Assembly (NCBI RefSeq): GCF_905475395.1
Contig: NC_058342.1
Coordinates: 37,837,640 to 37,901,639 of the forward strand
DNA: 64,000 nucleotides
Direction of reading: 5' to 3'
Source of the DNA: Chrysoperla carnea
Taxonomy: Eukaryota; Arthropoda; Insecta; Neuroptera; Chrysopidae
Shown: piece after piece, positions 23,661 through 35,958 of the stretch
Layout: every line of letters starts with the position of its first letter
How positions within the stretch are numbered: position 1 is the stretch's first letter
Notes under the pieces: model-generated
The model's input: the letters and a program-made list of their open reading frames with translations, nothing else
Told to the model about the DNA's origin: nothing
The model's database searches: none
Program-made: the position numbers and the translations under genes

Positions 23661-23687
23661 TCCTTGAGATACCCGGTATCTCAAGGA
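23661..23687. repeat. Near-perfect 27-nt palindrome
   Basis: TCCTTGAGATACC (23661-23673) and GGTATCTCAAGGA (23675-23687) are exact reverse complements separated by one base. It would form a cruciform, or a hairpin if transcribed. No terminator or gene context. Confidence 0.7.
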
Positions 23688-23699
23688 GATACCGTCTGG

Positions 23700-24573
23700 A
23701 AAAGCTCAAATACTTACAAATACGGATTTTGAATTATTTGTGTCAAAATTATTTTATATATGAAAAGGAGAATAAAATTTTCGTGTAACTAAAAGGTGTC
23801 ACTTTGAAAAATTCGAGAAAGAAACAAACAAATTTGTATTCTGAACTTTGATATAACTGACTAAATAAGAAAATTTTGTCGCAAGAATTATCGCGGTTTG
23901 TTTGACAATTAGACGAAAACTTTCTGATATATCGAAATATCGACGATTTTGGTCTTAAAAACTATACTCTTAGTCGTACAATGAACACAATTTTTCTACA
24001 ATATTCCATCGTTTTGACGATTGTTAGAATAAAATCGTATATTTAAGGCCGATTCTCGGATTTGGTTGCTTGCTATAACTCCATAACTGTGTGAGTCAGA
24101 TAAGAATACAATTTGTGTGTAAGGTGTAACAGATAGAGTGTACAGAGTTAGGATACAGGATCCCATGTTATAATCCTTTAACGAGTAAAAACTTTGTATA
24201 CGACACAGTTAAGACAAAATGATGGTCTCAGCCTCATTTGATATGCAATACAAAGTGAGACATATGTAATTAGCGTGCATAGAAATGAGATGGCACGAGG
24301 TTTTGCGTTTAATGATATTTTCATATTAATGAAGCATTACTAGTATACTAGTGTATACTATACTTACTTACATACACTATGTGCGAGTTTTTTAAACACA
24401 CAATGCGCTTCAAAAGTCACCAACACTTTATTACACCTCAACATATTATTCAATCAAGCCATCTAACTTTTAAATTTTATAATAAAACATTTCATTTTAT
24501 CCCGAAAAATCAAATTAAATATTTCATGAAACCGGATTGATTTCGGTATCTGAAATACATTGAAATCACAGTT
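23700..24573. other. AT-rich spacer
   Basis: Possibly includes a very decayed 306-family fragment near 23930-24060 (ATATCGACGATTTTGG...ACAATGAACACAATTTTT word order). No gene seen. Confidence 0.35.
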
Positions 24574-24635
24574 AAAACCTCTTATACCGACATTCATGCC
24601 ACCAATAAGTACAGTCATTATAAGCGATATGTACA
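24574..24635 (+). mobile_element. Decayed MITE-like fragment
   Basis: CAGTTAAAACCTCTTATACC at the left and a GTCATTATAAGCGATATGTAC-like right end recall the termini of the 55.8-kb element, about 60 bp apart. Likely an internally deleted remnant. Confidence 0.3.
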
Positions 24636-26474
24636 TTTTCAGATTAAAATGAAAGTACATGTATATGTAACGTACACAAGCTGATCGTTATTTTTGACTA
24701 GTATTATGAAGATTGGTCAATATAACTAACATGCTCGACCCGTGGGGTATTCCGCTCTCGTAATTACCGTACCCCGTGATTCCTTGAACCTGTGGCTAGA
24801 AATAACAAACAACAAATTTCGTAGAAAAATGATCAGCATTGATCGTAAATGAGTGATAGGGATTCAATCAGGATTCTTCCATTTCATCGTTATAATGGGT
24901 TTTAAAAAAAATGTAAAGAAATATATTCGATCTGAAAGTGTGGATGCTTGTCTTGAAACTTAAGTCGTGCCATTGCCTCATCCTTCGTAAATCTACTTGG
25001 GGCCCCACACGACGAGTACTCTAAATGCGACACTGTGGAGACGTAAAATTGTAGGTAATCAAATTTATTATAATTTATCATATTCGAAAACAAAATTTGG
25101 AATTTTCTCGGTTAATCATAAACAAATTTTAGCCTAGACCGAATTGTTATGATATTATACAAAGGTATTAACAATTTTAATGTTCAATAAATTTAACCAT
25201 AATTGATTTTGATTAACGAATACTATAATTTACCTAATCAGAAAACTATAAATCGAACAACTAAAAGTCATATACACTACTTTTTTTTCTGGATTTGCCA
25301 AAAAAAAAAACTATAGTAGATATGAGGAAAAAATTGTATGTGTATAATGAAACAGAAGTTAGAACGTGTAAGAGAATTGGTTGATGGGTTGGTGATGTTA
25401 GAAGCGGGGGTGTGAGGCATGTGTAGAGTTGGTTTGAAGACTGAAAATAAGGAGCTGTAATAAATCTCATTGTAGAAACTTAACAGAGAAATATTATTCT
25501 GAGATTGAGTTTTTAGTACAGCTTAAACGTCCATTTGTCTTCTTTGCGACTCAAGCAGGGCGGTACTAAAACCACCCCCTCAACAGCACTCATACCCTCG
25601 CACAATTATTTAAATATTGTGTTCAAGTCTATATAGGAGTTGATTCTTTCAATAGCGTGCGACAAGTATTACTATACTACTCTGCTCCGTTCGTTTGTAT
25701 TACTCTAACCCCCTCATCCAAGCTCGCCTCACCCCCATTCTCTTGTTCACCATCATACTCTCTTTTATTTTACAGCGAAAATATAAGGAAGAAAACTTCG
25801 AACGAAATGTCTTCTCTTAAAAACTGTATTCGTTGTAGCAAGAGTTTGCTACCCCCATTGAGTGCGCACCCAACATTGGTGTTATGTGCTTTCGTACACC
25901 TTCAAATGTTTTTTAAAACTCATACTCTGGCGTGGAGTTATAGCTCTTACCATCTTACCATCTTACCAAGCCCACTCCTGTTGTGTCGCGTTTATTATAC
26001 ATATAGCACTGTAGTTCTCTGGTTCACGTTCACGTTCATTTTGTGTCTTAGTATGTTCAGTGTTCACTCTTACCAATTCTTTGCATTCGTTTCGCAGTCA
26101 TTTATTATACGGGGAAAAATTACCCCTTCATTAAAACTCAAAACTAAAAACTTATTATTCAACTTATATTTCTTGTAATTTTATCAGAATATTTATAATT
26201 TTAATTTTATGTTCAATGTGTCATAATCATACCCTCTCACTCATACCCTCTCAAATACCAATCTAATCTCACTTCTCTTCTTCTCTACTAATCATAGACT
26301 TACCTACATACTTTTATTATCAAATCAAATTACATACTATGTTCCTTATCGCACGTTTTAATTTGTTTACTGGTTGGGAGATCAAGCCAAAAAATGTGCA
26401 ATAATTTTAAACGACCCCAAAATCAGATGATGTGCTACCTAGGAAACTAAAACTTTTTTAATCGATTTAGCTTG
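24636..26474. other. Spacer, part C/T-rich
   Basis: About 25540-26180 is noticeably richer in C and T on the + strand and carries a long hydrophobic open frame (ATG-based 25807-26178), which I do not accept as a gene. A TATATAGG word occurs near 25630. Nothing else is recognised. Confidence 0.4.
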
Positions 26475-26790
26475 CTATTCATTTTGAGAATATTTTGAAA
26501 ATAATTTACAATCTGTCAATTTTTTATCCAAAGTTTTTCTTGCAAAAAACCAGTTGTGAGCTATCAGAAGAAGTTAAACATAATAGAGATAATTTAAAGT
26601 AAGATTATGCCATATTAAATATCTTGATCAAGCCAAATGAAAGTAATATACGCACATATTGGGTTGACTATTAAATCAGAAGTATGTCTGTTTTAAACTA
26701 ATATTACAATTAATTCATAAAGTATAGAGTTAAAGTAGCTTTATTATTTAATTCTTTAAAGAATAAAACAAATATTTGACTTCTAAAATT
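26475..26790 (+). repeat. Dispersed repeat E, 5' part
   Basis: Shares AATTTACAAT.TGTCAATTT, TTTTTTATCCAAAGTTT, TATCAGAAGAAGTTAAACAT, ATATTGGGTTGACTA and AATTAATTCATAAA words with 42885-43140 and, inverted, with 40215-40515. The 3' half of the repeat is missing after about 26790. Confidence 0.8.
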
Positions 26791-27559
26791 AATACTTTAA
26801 ATTTTCAGAATTACTAATGCACAGATATGTCTAACGAAGTATTACTTCATAAATTTTTTAAACATCTTTACATGAAGCTTTTTGTATTAGACAATTTACT
26901 CTAAAGTAATTTTTCAAGTAACCTATCTTGCGTCATTTGACCGATCATCAGGGCTCTAACTGCAGTCACCAACTCTGTGTAATATTGAATCCGGACTTGC
27001 ATGCTCTTCGTCAGATGAAAATTGATACATATCTAGTAAATATTTTGTAAGTCTATGATTACGTATTGTTTTATAAAAAAGAGAAGAATGTAGGTTTTTA
27101 TTTTTTTTTTAAATTTGTATGCGGAGAAAAAATGCTAATCCATTCATTTAAACGATAAACGATGAACGATGAAGGTTGAATGTTGGTATCCTGACCTTTC
27201 TACGTGAAATGCAGTTAGTTGGTCTCTAAATACTAAAATACCTCACTCAAACGAAACTGAAAACAGAAACAGATGAGCTCAAGTTGTTATTGTTGATAAA
27301 AAGGGGTTGTTTTAAATACCTTGTGCAGTAGTGACCGTCAAATACGTTCAATCTGCTGACTAGCGACCACTGGTCAAACAACTTTTATGTAACAATTAAA
27401 TAAATCACGGTTCATTTTTTTGTTACATAATAGCTGCTTGCATTTATTACAATCGTCCAACTTTTTTTTAAACATTTTTCGATGATAGTAGTATTTCGAG
27501 TATTTGGAAGGATAGTCAAACCGTTTGATATAATTAGACTCTTTAATTAAGTTTTTTAG
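26791..27559. other. Spacer
   Basis: No gene supported. GACTAGCGACCACTGGTCAAAC at about 27357-27378 recurs as a GACTAGCGG...CCACTGGTCAAAC arrangement near 27924-27955. Confidence 0.4.
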
Positions 27560-27720
27560 CCTAATCAGAAGATTATTTTCCGAAATATTGTACAAAATAG
27601 ATTAGAAAATCAGCTTTAAGTCGTCCAATCATCAAATTGATCTTGTTTAGGTATTTTTTGGTCAAAATTAACTAATATACTGAGTTTCCGATAAAATTTC
27701 GATTAATTTAATTTGTAAAT
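27560..27720. repeat. Diverged 306-family half-unit
   Basis: TCCAATCATCAAATTGATC, TTTTTTGGTCAAAATTAACT, ATATACTGAGTTT and GATAAAATTTCGAT occur in family order. Confidence 0.55.
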
Positions 27721-28899
27721 TTAATCAGAACACACATTCTTCAAAGCTGCGAATCGTGATAAAGTTTTCCCAAAATGATACGTATATATTAATTGGATCT
27801 TTAAAGGGCGCACACGAGTGAAGCCCGATCCTTAAAATGAATAAAAATAAAATAAAAATAATGAATGTCCCGTTATGCTGCAAATAAAGAGTGTAAATGT
27901 TAACTGGATACCTGGAGTGTATCGACTAGCGGTAGCGGTAGCCACTGGTCAAACCAGTCTTGAATGAGACAGGAATGGGACACTTCTCACCCTTATTTAA
28001 ATAAGGGGTCATTTCCTTTTATCAACCATAAACAATGTTTTTTTACAACTTTTACGAAATTAAAAACCATTCGAATTCGATATTCGATTTAATTGTCTTT
28101 TTCTAGGGTTCTGTAACAAACACATTTATACCCTCTCATAAATATCAAAAATAAGCTATTTTAATTTTATTTCCAAGTTTGTAACGCTTAGAAACATTCA
28201 TGATACGAAATAAATAGTGGTATAAATGTTCATAAAGTCATAAAGTAAAATAGAACAAATTTTTTACTTTTCAAGCACTGATATATTTAACATTGTCTAG
28301 TCAGGGTATTTCAACAATTAACTCAACTGTTTATTTTCACTTATTTTATACAACAATTTCCATTCGATATGAATTTTGAGTTGAAATTTTATTAGAAATG
28401 AAAATGAGTGTTTTAAAACTTCATAAATTCATTTCCATTTGCTATTCTGTTGATATTCTTATAACAAGTAAATATTTAAAGAGTCACCTATCTCAATATT
28501 TAATTCAAGAAAATAAATATTTGACTGCTTAAAAATAAAAATAGTACTTTTTTCAGGTATATTTTATTTTATAAGTATATGTATAAGCTATAAGGGCTAT
28601 AAAATTAGTAAAAGTATTGTAAAAGACCCTTCTGAAGAAAGGGTCACTTTTAAATCAGTAATATTTTTAAAAAATATTTGCATAATATTTAATTTTTTTT
28701 TAATAGAAAAAGGAAGTAATATTTATAGTTAAGTTTGAATGTATCTTTGTACAAAAAGGGTTCTGAATTCCAAAAAATGTTTCATTTGCTTATGGGATCT
28801 TCAAATAGATTTAATTTTCATTTTTTTCTTTCCAATTACGTTTTTTTTTTCAAATTTATCGATGTCCAAATTTTTCAAATAAAATATTATCTATATTTT
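27721..28899. other. AT-rich spacer
   Basis: Includes the 18-bp perfect palindrome CCCTTATTTAAATAAGGG at 27990-28007. No gene supported. Confidence 0.45.
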
Positions 28900-29250
28900 T
28901 TGTTTATCATAGGTAAATTAAACCCAAGAAACACAAAAATTTGGCCTATTTGACGATTGGACGATTAATTTCCGAAATATCGTATAACATAACCCCAATT
29001 AATCGGACCAGGATATAAGATTTTAAGCGATATCTTACAAACTACTCGTCCTATTATTAAACACATCCGATTTTTGTATGTTAGTGAAAAATTAGTTTAT
29101 AATACGAAATTTTATCGAAATCGAAAACAAAGTTTTTCCTCAATTTTTTGCAATTTTTTAGGGGTAGGTAGGTATCCTTTTAGAAAAGTCGTGAAAATTT
29201 AAAAAAAATTTTGTTTGGGAATGTGATATAACTTAATATGTACCTTTTCA
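28900..29250. repeat. Diverged complete 306-family unit
   Basis: The left half has AAACCCAAGAAACACAAAAAT and TTTGACGATTGGACGA. The right half has CCGATTTTTGTATGTTAGTG and a GAAATTTTATCGAAATCGAAA segment ending in the A-tract/GGGGTA area. The two halves are inverted relative to each other, as in the other units. Confidence 0.65.
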
Positions 29251-30278
29251 ACGAAGTTTTATCGTTTTAGAAATAAAAATTTGTCGAAATGCGAAAAAAA
29301 TTCGCCGATATTCTCTATTGTGTTTGAAAATTAAAATATTAAAAAACGAATGTATTAAAATTGAGACGGAACCATAGAAAAAGGATAAATGCACGTAATA
29401 TGTAAATAAGTCTGTCCTTTTAATTGAAATACCGGTACAAAGGACATTACGTATAATGTGTGTGTATGAGTGTTGACCTCTGGCCAGTTTTACTTCAAAA
29501 TTGAAACATATTTTTATTTTCAAAAAAAAAAAAACCGGTTAATCTTGTCTCATTAAAATAAGGGTTATTTTTTCAATTGACATGCTTTTTAGAATAAAAA
29601 CGGGATTAGTGCCTTTTATTATTAACAATTTTTTATATTTAATCAAAGAAGGGGTCATTTGCAACGGTCAGTTTGATTCAAAAATTTTGTAAAATCAATT
29701 CAGTTGATGTTTGAGTTAAACACAGAACGGAGTAACGGTCTGTGATTCATTATGTGAGTGCTCCAACAGTGATCAATAGTGATTTAAGTGTTTTCACTTC
29801 TAAATTTAAGGTAATTTTCAAAATTAGTGTTTGAATTTTTTAGCCAAAATAAAATTATATAAAAATTTGTAAAAATTTTTGAAGGTGGACGAACGAAATA
29901 TTTCGTAAGTGGGTTTTCTTTAATACGGTTCAGAAACAAGCTTCACTTTGACTTATATTTTTTTGACGGAAAGAATACATACGACTCCAAAGACTATTCT
30001 TAATTAGGAAAGTTAAGAGTTTCGCCGACGAAGCCAAACTTGACGCCTATCATTCCGAGAAAACGTTTTCATCTCCCGGACTATTTGTTAGTTTTATTAA
30101 AGGTGGAAGGGAACACGCGAATCTGGCGTATCGTGTATCGTGTATACGTGTATCAGTATCAGTATCAGTATCGTAAACGTAAACGTTATGAACATATACA
30201 AAGGTATAAACTGAACTGATATTCAGTATTTGTAGTACCATTAAACTAAATATCTAAAAGAAAAAATCTATGCATCTT
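29251..30278. other. AT-rich spacer
   Basis: No gene supported. An AGTATC tandem lies at 30150-30172. An A-run lies near 29521-29534. Confidence 0.45.
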
Positions 30279-30853
30279 AGGGTATAAGCACTAAAAGAAA
30301 GTCCACCTCTTAGGAGTATTTAACCTCCTTTTTGGGGGGTTAGTTGGAGGTTTTAATCAGTTTTTTACAAATTACAAAAAAACTATTTTTCTAGAATACC
30401 TCACAAAACCACTAGTTGAAATTAATCTGAAAAAAATCAACACACTATTTTTATAGTTTTAAAGAAAATGGACACCTAAGTTTTTCCTAAGTTGCGTCCT
30501 CACAGGTAAATAGTGATGTTTACGAAAGAATGTTTCAAATAAAATTTATTAATTTTTTTTATACAAGAATAACTTTTACAACTTTTGTTCTACCTCTAAC
30601 GGTTTACAAGATGGGTATGATTGAATGAGCAAAAAAAAAAAATTCATTTTAAAATTGGCATATCTCGATCAACTTTGAAGATATTAAATCGAAAAAAAAC
30701 AAAAACGTGCACAAATTCTTCAGCTAGAACTTTTATTTGAACTTTTTTTTTGTATTTGATGCTTAGTTCTTTTGTAGTTAGTAAAAAACCGATTAAAACC
30801 CCGAACTATCACCCAAAAAAGAGGGTTAGGTACACTCTTGAGAGGTGCTTACA
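30279..30853. mobile_element. Repeat B element with terminal inverted repeats
   Basis: About 575 bp. The left arm (about 30279-30385) and right arm (about 30775-30853) are inverted copies. On the shared strand both read a TTAACCTCCTTTTT-like or CTAACCCTCTTTTTT-like block, then GGGGTTTTAATCGG-like and TTTTTTAC words. The interior (GGTTTACAAGATGGG, CACGTTTTTGTTTT in inverse, GTGATGTTTACGAAA) recurs inverted at 48270-48705 and partly at 22.1 and 58.3 kb. No transposase, so non-autonomous. Confidence 0.55.
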
Positions 30854-33800
30854 AAGTAATAAACAATTAATAAATAAAATTTCAAAGATGCATTAATTTT
30901 TTCATTATAACCATGATATTCTATTTAATTTGATTAGACTAGTATAGGTATATAAACTAAACTGATTTTCAGTATTAGTAACACTACTAACAGTAAACAG
31001 TACAGTATGTGTGTAGATGATGAAAATGAATCCGGGCACCAGAGTTGCCTCGCTCCGTATACATATATTCGTACAGCAACCACACTTTTGGTTGGTTAGT
31101 GGTTTCTATTATTTAATCAGGGTTTTCCACAACTAGTATTGTGTATATTTTCAACATGTAATATCGTTTTTCCTCTAAATGACAACACATAAGTGCATGC
31201 TTTACATATGACTACGATTACGACTCACTACCTTATACGTTACGACTCACAGTGTTACGACTCACAGCGCTACGACTCACTTAGCGCATACCTCCACAGA
31301 ATTCATATATGTATCTATACGACGCGTGAAAAATCATTTGCGTACCGTTCAAATTTTTAATCATAATCATATTTTCTAATATTCACTCTTGACTTTTTTT
31401 TATTCTTAATGAAAAGTTATTAATTTTTTAATAGAAAGTTTCAGTTTCCATTCTGACTTTTACGTTTGATCTCACATTGGTACATAAGTAAAATTTTAAT
31501 AAAAGCCAAGTTAATGTTATTTAAAAATTGTTTCTGTATGTCTTTAAGCGAAAATTTCAATAGGCCGACGGCTGTTTCCATAGTTACTTAAATATACACG
31601 GAGTCATTAAACCATCGAACTAATTAGAAACGAATTTCTTACGAAATTCTAAGCAGAAAAGTCATTTAACGTTTATCGATCTAACAATTAACACTTTAAG
31701 CTTCGTTAATTATCATTTTTAATTTCTCAATTAAAATATTGCGAAAATTTAAATTTTATAATAGGTTTTTGTTAATAAAATTTAATATAGTTCTAAAATA
31801 AAAAATAACAAATTTTATATTCTAGAACTGTGTACGTTTATTTCTTTCTTCGGAAAAATGGCCTAAATTATAGTAAACGTTATTTTCTACAAGAGCTTGG
31901 TTAATATAATTTTAATTTGCCAATATTAATCTTACAATTTCGTAAAGTAGTTGTTTGAATGAACTATAATTGGTCAAGTTTAGACACTTTCAAGATAATG
32001 GGCCAATTTGAATGCTTACAAAATAAAAGTAACCTTTTATTCTAGAAATTTCTTTGAAATTTTTTACTTTTTTTAGCTTAAAGTCAAGACCGGGTTTGTG
32101 AAAATATAACAACAAGATTATTTTATCTATAATCAATTATTTTCAATCTTTTGACTAAATGATTACAATTTTACAGTTCACTTACATTTTTTTTAAATCG
32201 AAATTAAAAATTTTAATATGTAAATTAATTATTTAAATTTAAGTATAATCTAACAACGCTAACAACCGAATTTATGTAATTAATTTATTACTAAAAAAAA
32301 CCAATAATCGTGTCTTTCTTAGCCAACGAAAATTTTCGTGAATTTTTCATCTTTTTAAGCAAGCTATAAAACTTTTTGCTAAACTATTTTTGTTAAAATT
32401 TAACGTAATGTATGACACTTAATTTATAAAAGAAGTTTTTTAATTGAAGATCTATAGAAGATGGTTCATTATCTATTCACAATCCTGTGTTCAAATTCAA
32501 AATTTTCAAAATGGAAATCCTTTGTCAGATTTATTAAAAAAAAATTCAAATAATAAAATAATATCAACCCTTAATTTAGGCAGAACTTAAATCATGAAAT
32601 TATGTTCCGTTCTAGAGGCGAAAATTGTATGAAAAAGTCTTTGTAAATAATAAAAATGGAGAAATACAAATGATATAAGAAGGGAAATATGTAAACAATT
32701 TTTCTACAACTATGAGTAATAATTCTTGTTATATAAAAATTTTCTTTTTTTTTTTTTGAAATTTCATGCGCTATATAAAAAAAAAGAAGAAAACCAACAT
32801 ATAATTTTCTGATAATTGTCAGCCATTTTTGTGACAACAAATAATAAAATAAATTGAACCCTCGAAATAAATAAAGTGAGTGTATAATATTCCTAGAATA
32901 CACCCTCAACTCAAATGATATTTGATCCGTCTGTAGTAACATAGCATGTAGCATGCAGAATAGTGAATAGTGAAGCGGGGCGGGTGGGTTGGGTATGACT
33001 TTAAATATGTGTCCATGCTATGTTTTATGTTTGAAAAACCACCCTAAAAATATATGAACTCCTACACCCCTGCTTACTGCTTACAAATATATACAACATC
33101 ATATTAGAGATACTTTTATTTGAAAAAATCATATTTTGTACGACATTTTACCCAAACGTAACAAGTACCCACTTTGCCACTTTCTTATTAAACAAACCAT
33201 CGTGGATTTGATCTTTAAAGGTCATACTTATAGCTTTCTGATTACTATCAGGCTTATTATTTTAGTCACTGATGCCTTATAGTAAAATTTAGTCATTATC
33301 AAGCCTCGAAAAAGTTGATGGAACCGAAAATGGGCCAAATGTGTATCGGAGTATGAAATAAACCTGTAAAATGTTTATTTGTTCGCTTACAATAATTACA
33401 AAAGTAAATGTGCGTTTGTTTACACATCTCAGTGTCACATTTAGACTTTAAACTACTGAACCAATTTTGATGAAATTCTTACAACTTCAAATTAAATTAA
33501 ACACTAGTATACATTTTAATTAAATAATTTCATTTGGGCTCTGTACTTAAATCAAGTTTAAGCTTTTGTTTACCTTTCGGGAAAGCGTTCGTAATATCAT
33601 CGATTTCCAGATGTTTAAGAAAACAGACCCGAATAATTTCTCCTGTCCCATTGAGGCATGCAACCAAGATTCTACCCCGTGAAGTATAGAAAGAGATCTC
33701 TCTGCTGTAACTCCGCTGGTCGGAAAAGTAACGCTCAAAATAAATAAATGCACAGATGAAAATTGACGAAAGCGTAATAACATTTTTAATTTTTAGTTGT

Positions 33801-34354
33801 CGTGTTGAAAACAAGAATTTTCTAAAAGAACGTTCATAAGGAACAACTCGATTATGTAAAAAGTTTTTCGATTATAATAATTACACTATGAAAATTTGGA
33901 ATATTTTCCTTCTAATAAATTGCAATATCAGTGAAAAGTGCCTTCTAGGTAAAAAGATAACAAGAATGGTTACCGTCTTACCGTTAAACAATGAAACATT
34001 TGAAACTCTCAATAATTACTTTTGTTCAAACTTGTTCGAATTTGATAAAATTTATTAAGATCACTAAATGTGAACTTTTTATTTTCTAAATGATTATTAG
34101 TTTGTGTTTTTTAAAATTTCTAGCAGCCAACCAACATTCATTTATATTTTATTAGTTTTTATTCAATGCAGTCAGTTATTTAACCTGTAATTCTATTTCT
34201 ACATAATTCTAAGTTTAATAATGTACGTTCAAGTCAAGGTAACTCAATATTAATAATTTATTCTTCATATATATTCTTTTCAATTTATAAGATACACAAT
34301 TTTTAACTTCCATACACACAATAAATTCTTTTCTTGGCTCAAGAATATTCATAG
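30854..34354. other. AT-rich region without a recognisable gene
   Basis: Contains TTACGACTCAC repeats at about 31210-31280, and an interspersed-repeat-like fragment near 33435-33490 (CTACTGAACCAATTTTGATG, a motif seen in many insect repeats). No coding region accepted. Confidence 0.45.
31210..31280 (+). repeat. TACGACTCAC direct repeats
   Basis: Four copies of TTACGACTCAC or close variants with short varying spacers. Confidence 0.75.
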
Positions 34355-34572
34355 AATTTGCCCCCCGAAATTATTGGGTCAAAATTATCTTATATACTGA
34401 GTTTTATCGAAATTGGAGATTACAAAAATATTTTTTGGAATTTTTTTAAGAGGATCCCTTTGAAAAAATCGGGAAAAAAATTTTTGTTTTGGAATTTGAT
34501 GAAATTCGGTGGATTGGGTAATTTTGATCCAAAAAGTATAAAAATCAGGTTAATTTAATAATTAGACTTATA
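34355..34572. repeat. 306-family unit, partial
   Basis: TTGGGTCAAAATTATCTTAT, GAGTTTTATCGAAATTGGAG, the A-tract axis with GGATCCC in place of GGGGTACCCC, then GAATTTGATGAAATTCGGTG and AATTTTGATCCAAAAAGT. Closest in wording to the 46.7-kb array. The outer parts of both halves are missing. Confidence 0.75.
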
Positions 34573-34575
34573 GAA

Positions 34576-34657
34576 AGTTCAAATGGCAGCGAGTATCATG
34601 AGCAAAACTCTCCCTCAGAAAAATTAAAACTTATAAAATTTGAACTAAAGGGAGAGT
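34576..34657. repeat. Two interlocked 9-bp inverted repeats
   Basis: AGTTCAAAT (34576-34584) pairs with ATTTGAACT (34638-34646). ACTCTCCCT (34607-34615) pairs with AGGGAGAGT (34649-34657). The pairs interleave, the topology of an H-type pseudoknot if transcribed. Function unknown. Confidence 0.45.
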
Positions 34658-34696
34658 AAGTGAGGGCTATAACGTGATAGTCTTCTTTTTTAAAAA

Positions 34697-34733
34697 GGAG
34701 AAATTTCCCAGCGAATTAGGCGGGTATCTGCTA
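34697..34733 (+). mobile_element. Helitron-like 3' end, decayed
   Basis: CCCAGCGAATTAGGCGGGTA followed by a CTAATCTA end resembles the terminus at 22319-22355. The final CTAG is not intact. Tentative. Confidence 0.25.
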
Positions 34734-35337
34734 ATCTAATATATTAATTTTATAAGAAAATTTCAATTTCTATGAACAAAAGTTGAAGATAATAAATATG
34801 CAAGTAACATGAAGATGTTGGATATACAATTTTTCTATAACATTCAATTAAAAGTAGAGGGGTAAAGAAAAATCGTTAAAACAAGAAACATGAATAAATT
34901 TAAGGGTTTCAATTTCTTTGTGAAAATTTTTCTTGTTATTACGAATAATTTACGACGATGTAGAAAAGTAGGAAAGGGAAACATGAGGAGATATTATAGG
35001 AGTTCCACTGGGAAAAATCCACCCTTATACATTATGATTATAAAATAATGGCTTTTTTTAGTTACAATAATGGATTTTTTACTTACTTCACCGTAACTGT
35101 AACGTTCACGTTCATTCGTAACGTCGTCATAAATTTAATAATAATGGCTAGACATATTTCATGTTTTTCTTGACATCTAATTATCATATAATTGTTAGTT
35201 TCACTCAATTTAGAAAATTTTTCTGAATAAAATTTTCAATTACAATGAATACAAAAAATTTACTTGTTACAAAAACATTCTTAAGCAGTCAAATAATTAT
35301 TTTCTGGAATCAAATATTGTGATAATTGATTCCTTAA
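34734..35337. other. AT-rich spacer
   Basis: No gene or repeat recognised. Confidence 0.4.
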
Positions 35338-35616
35338 ATATTTTGGTATCACAAGTATCTTGTTATAGATCGGGAAATGGCTTCAGAGCATTTAGAATGG
35401 TGAAACAAATCATTTGAGGATAATTACCAACTGATTTGTTTAGTCCGAAATACAAATTATGGGGAAAAAGACATCATCACTTGGGAAAGAATGATCTCCA
35501 TTCGAGTGAAATCAATGAAGTGTTATTTAGAGATATCCAAACAGACTTCTGAATTGACTTCTGAAGGACCTTTGAAGCAAAGAAGGTACAGTAGATCAAA
35601 CTGTGAGATCTTATAA
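35338..35616 (+). pseudogene. Possible decayed coding stretch, family unknown
   Basis: One frame is open from 35338 to TAA at 35614-35616 except for a single TGA at 35401. An ATG lies at 35377. The translation has balanced charged residues (for example MASEHLEW before the TGA and NTNYGEKDIITWERM after it), unlike the Phe/Ile/Asn-rich chance frames nearby. An AATAAA (35931) and a 16-A run (35943-35958) lie about 320 bp downstream, which would fit a processed pseudogene, but no target duplication was found. I do not recognise the protein. In DNA this AT-rich, open frames of this length occur by chance. Confidence 0.25.
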
Positions 35617-35930
35617 GACTTACTCCTAACTCAAACTTTAGATTTACTATAATTTTTCACCTCATTTACTATTTTGTTTGTACAACTAATGTTGTAGAAT
35701 TCAGAAAGAAAATTAAAATTTGTTGTCTAAGAATACAAATTTTTAGAATTTATGGACTGGAATAGTTTTGGGATTGTTAATTCAAAGTTAGGTTGCTGAA
35801 AATTGAATCCAAAGATTAAATGGACGTAACTAAAAAAATTCTAAGAAATTCTGAGCACCAGTGAATTAGTGAATTGAATTGTAACGCGATATCAATCATT
35901 ATTAAAATTCAATAAAATTTTTTTTTTATC

Positions 35931-35958
35931 AATAAAAGTTATAAAAAAAAAAAAAAAA
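35931..35958 (+). other. AATAAA followed by A16 run
   Basis: A polyadenylation-like signal six bases before a 16-base A-run. It could be the fossil tail of a retroposed transcript, or chance. Confidence 0.3.

Noticed and set aside
24336..24362. TACTAGTATACTAGTGTATAC palindromic tract as a regulatory site
   Set aside because: Low-complexity TA/CTAG text in AT-rich DNA; no context to support function.
24728..24776. GGGGTA...TACCCC hairpin as a structured RNA or tRNA
   Set aside because: Only a six-base stem with a long loop; no tRNA box A/B arrangement or cloverleaf could be drawn.
24902..25093. Minus-strand frame containing TKDEAMARLKFQDKHPHFQ
   Set aside because: The short segment looks protein-like but is isolated, with no extension in neighbouring frames that I could follow.
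25807..26178. 123-residue hydrophobic open frame from an ATG
   Set aside because: Lies in a C/T-rich patch that lowers stop frequency; residue composition mirrors the base bias and no domain or ordered membrane pattern is convincing.
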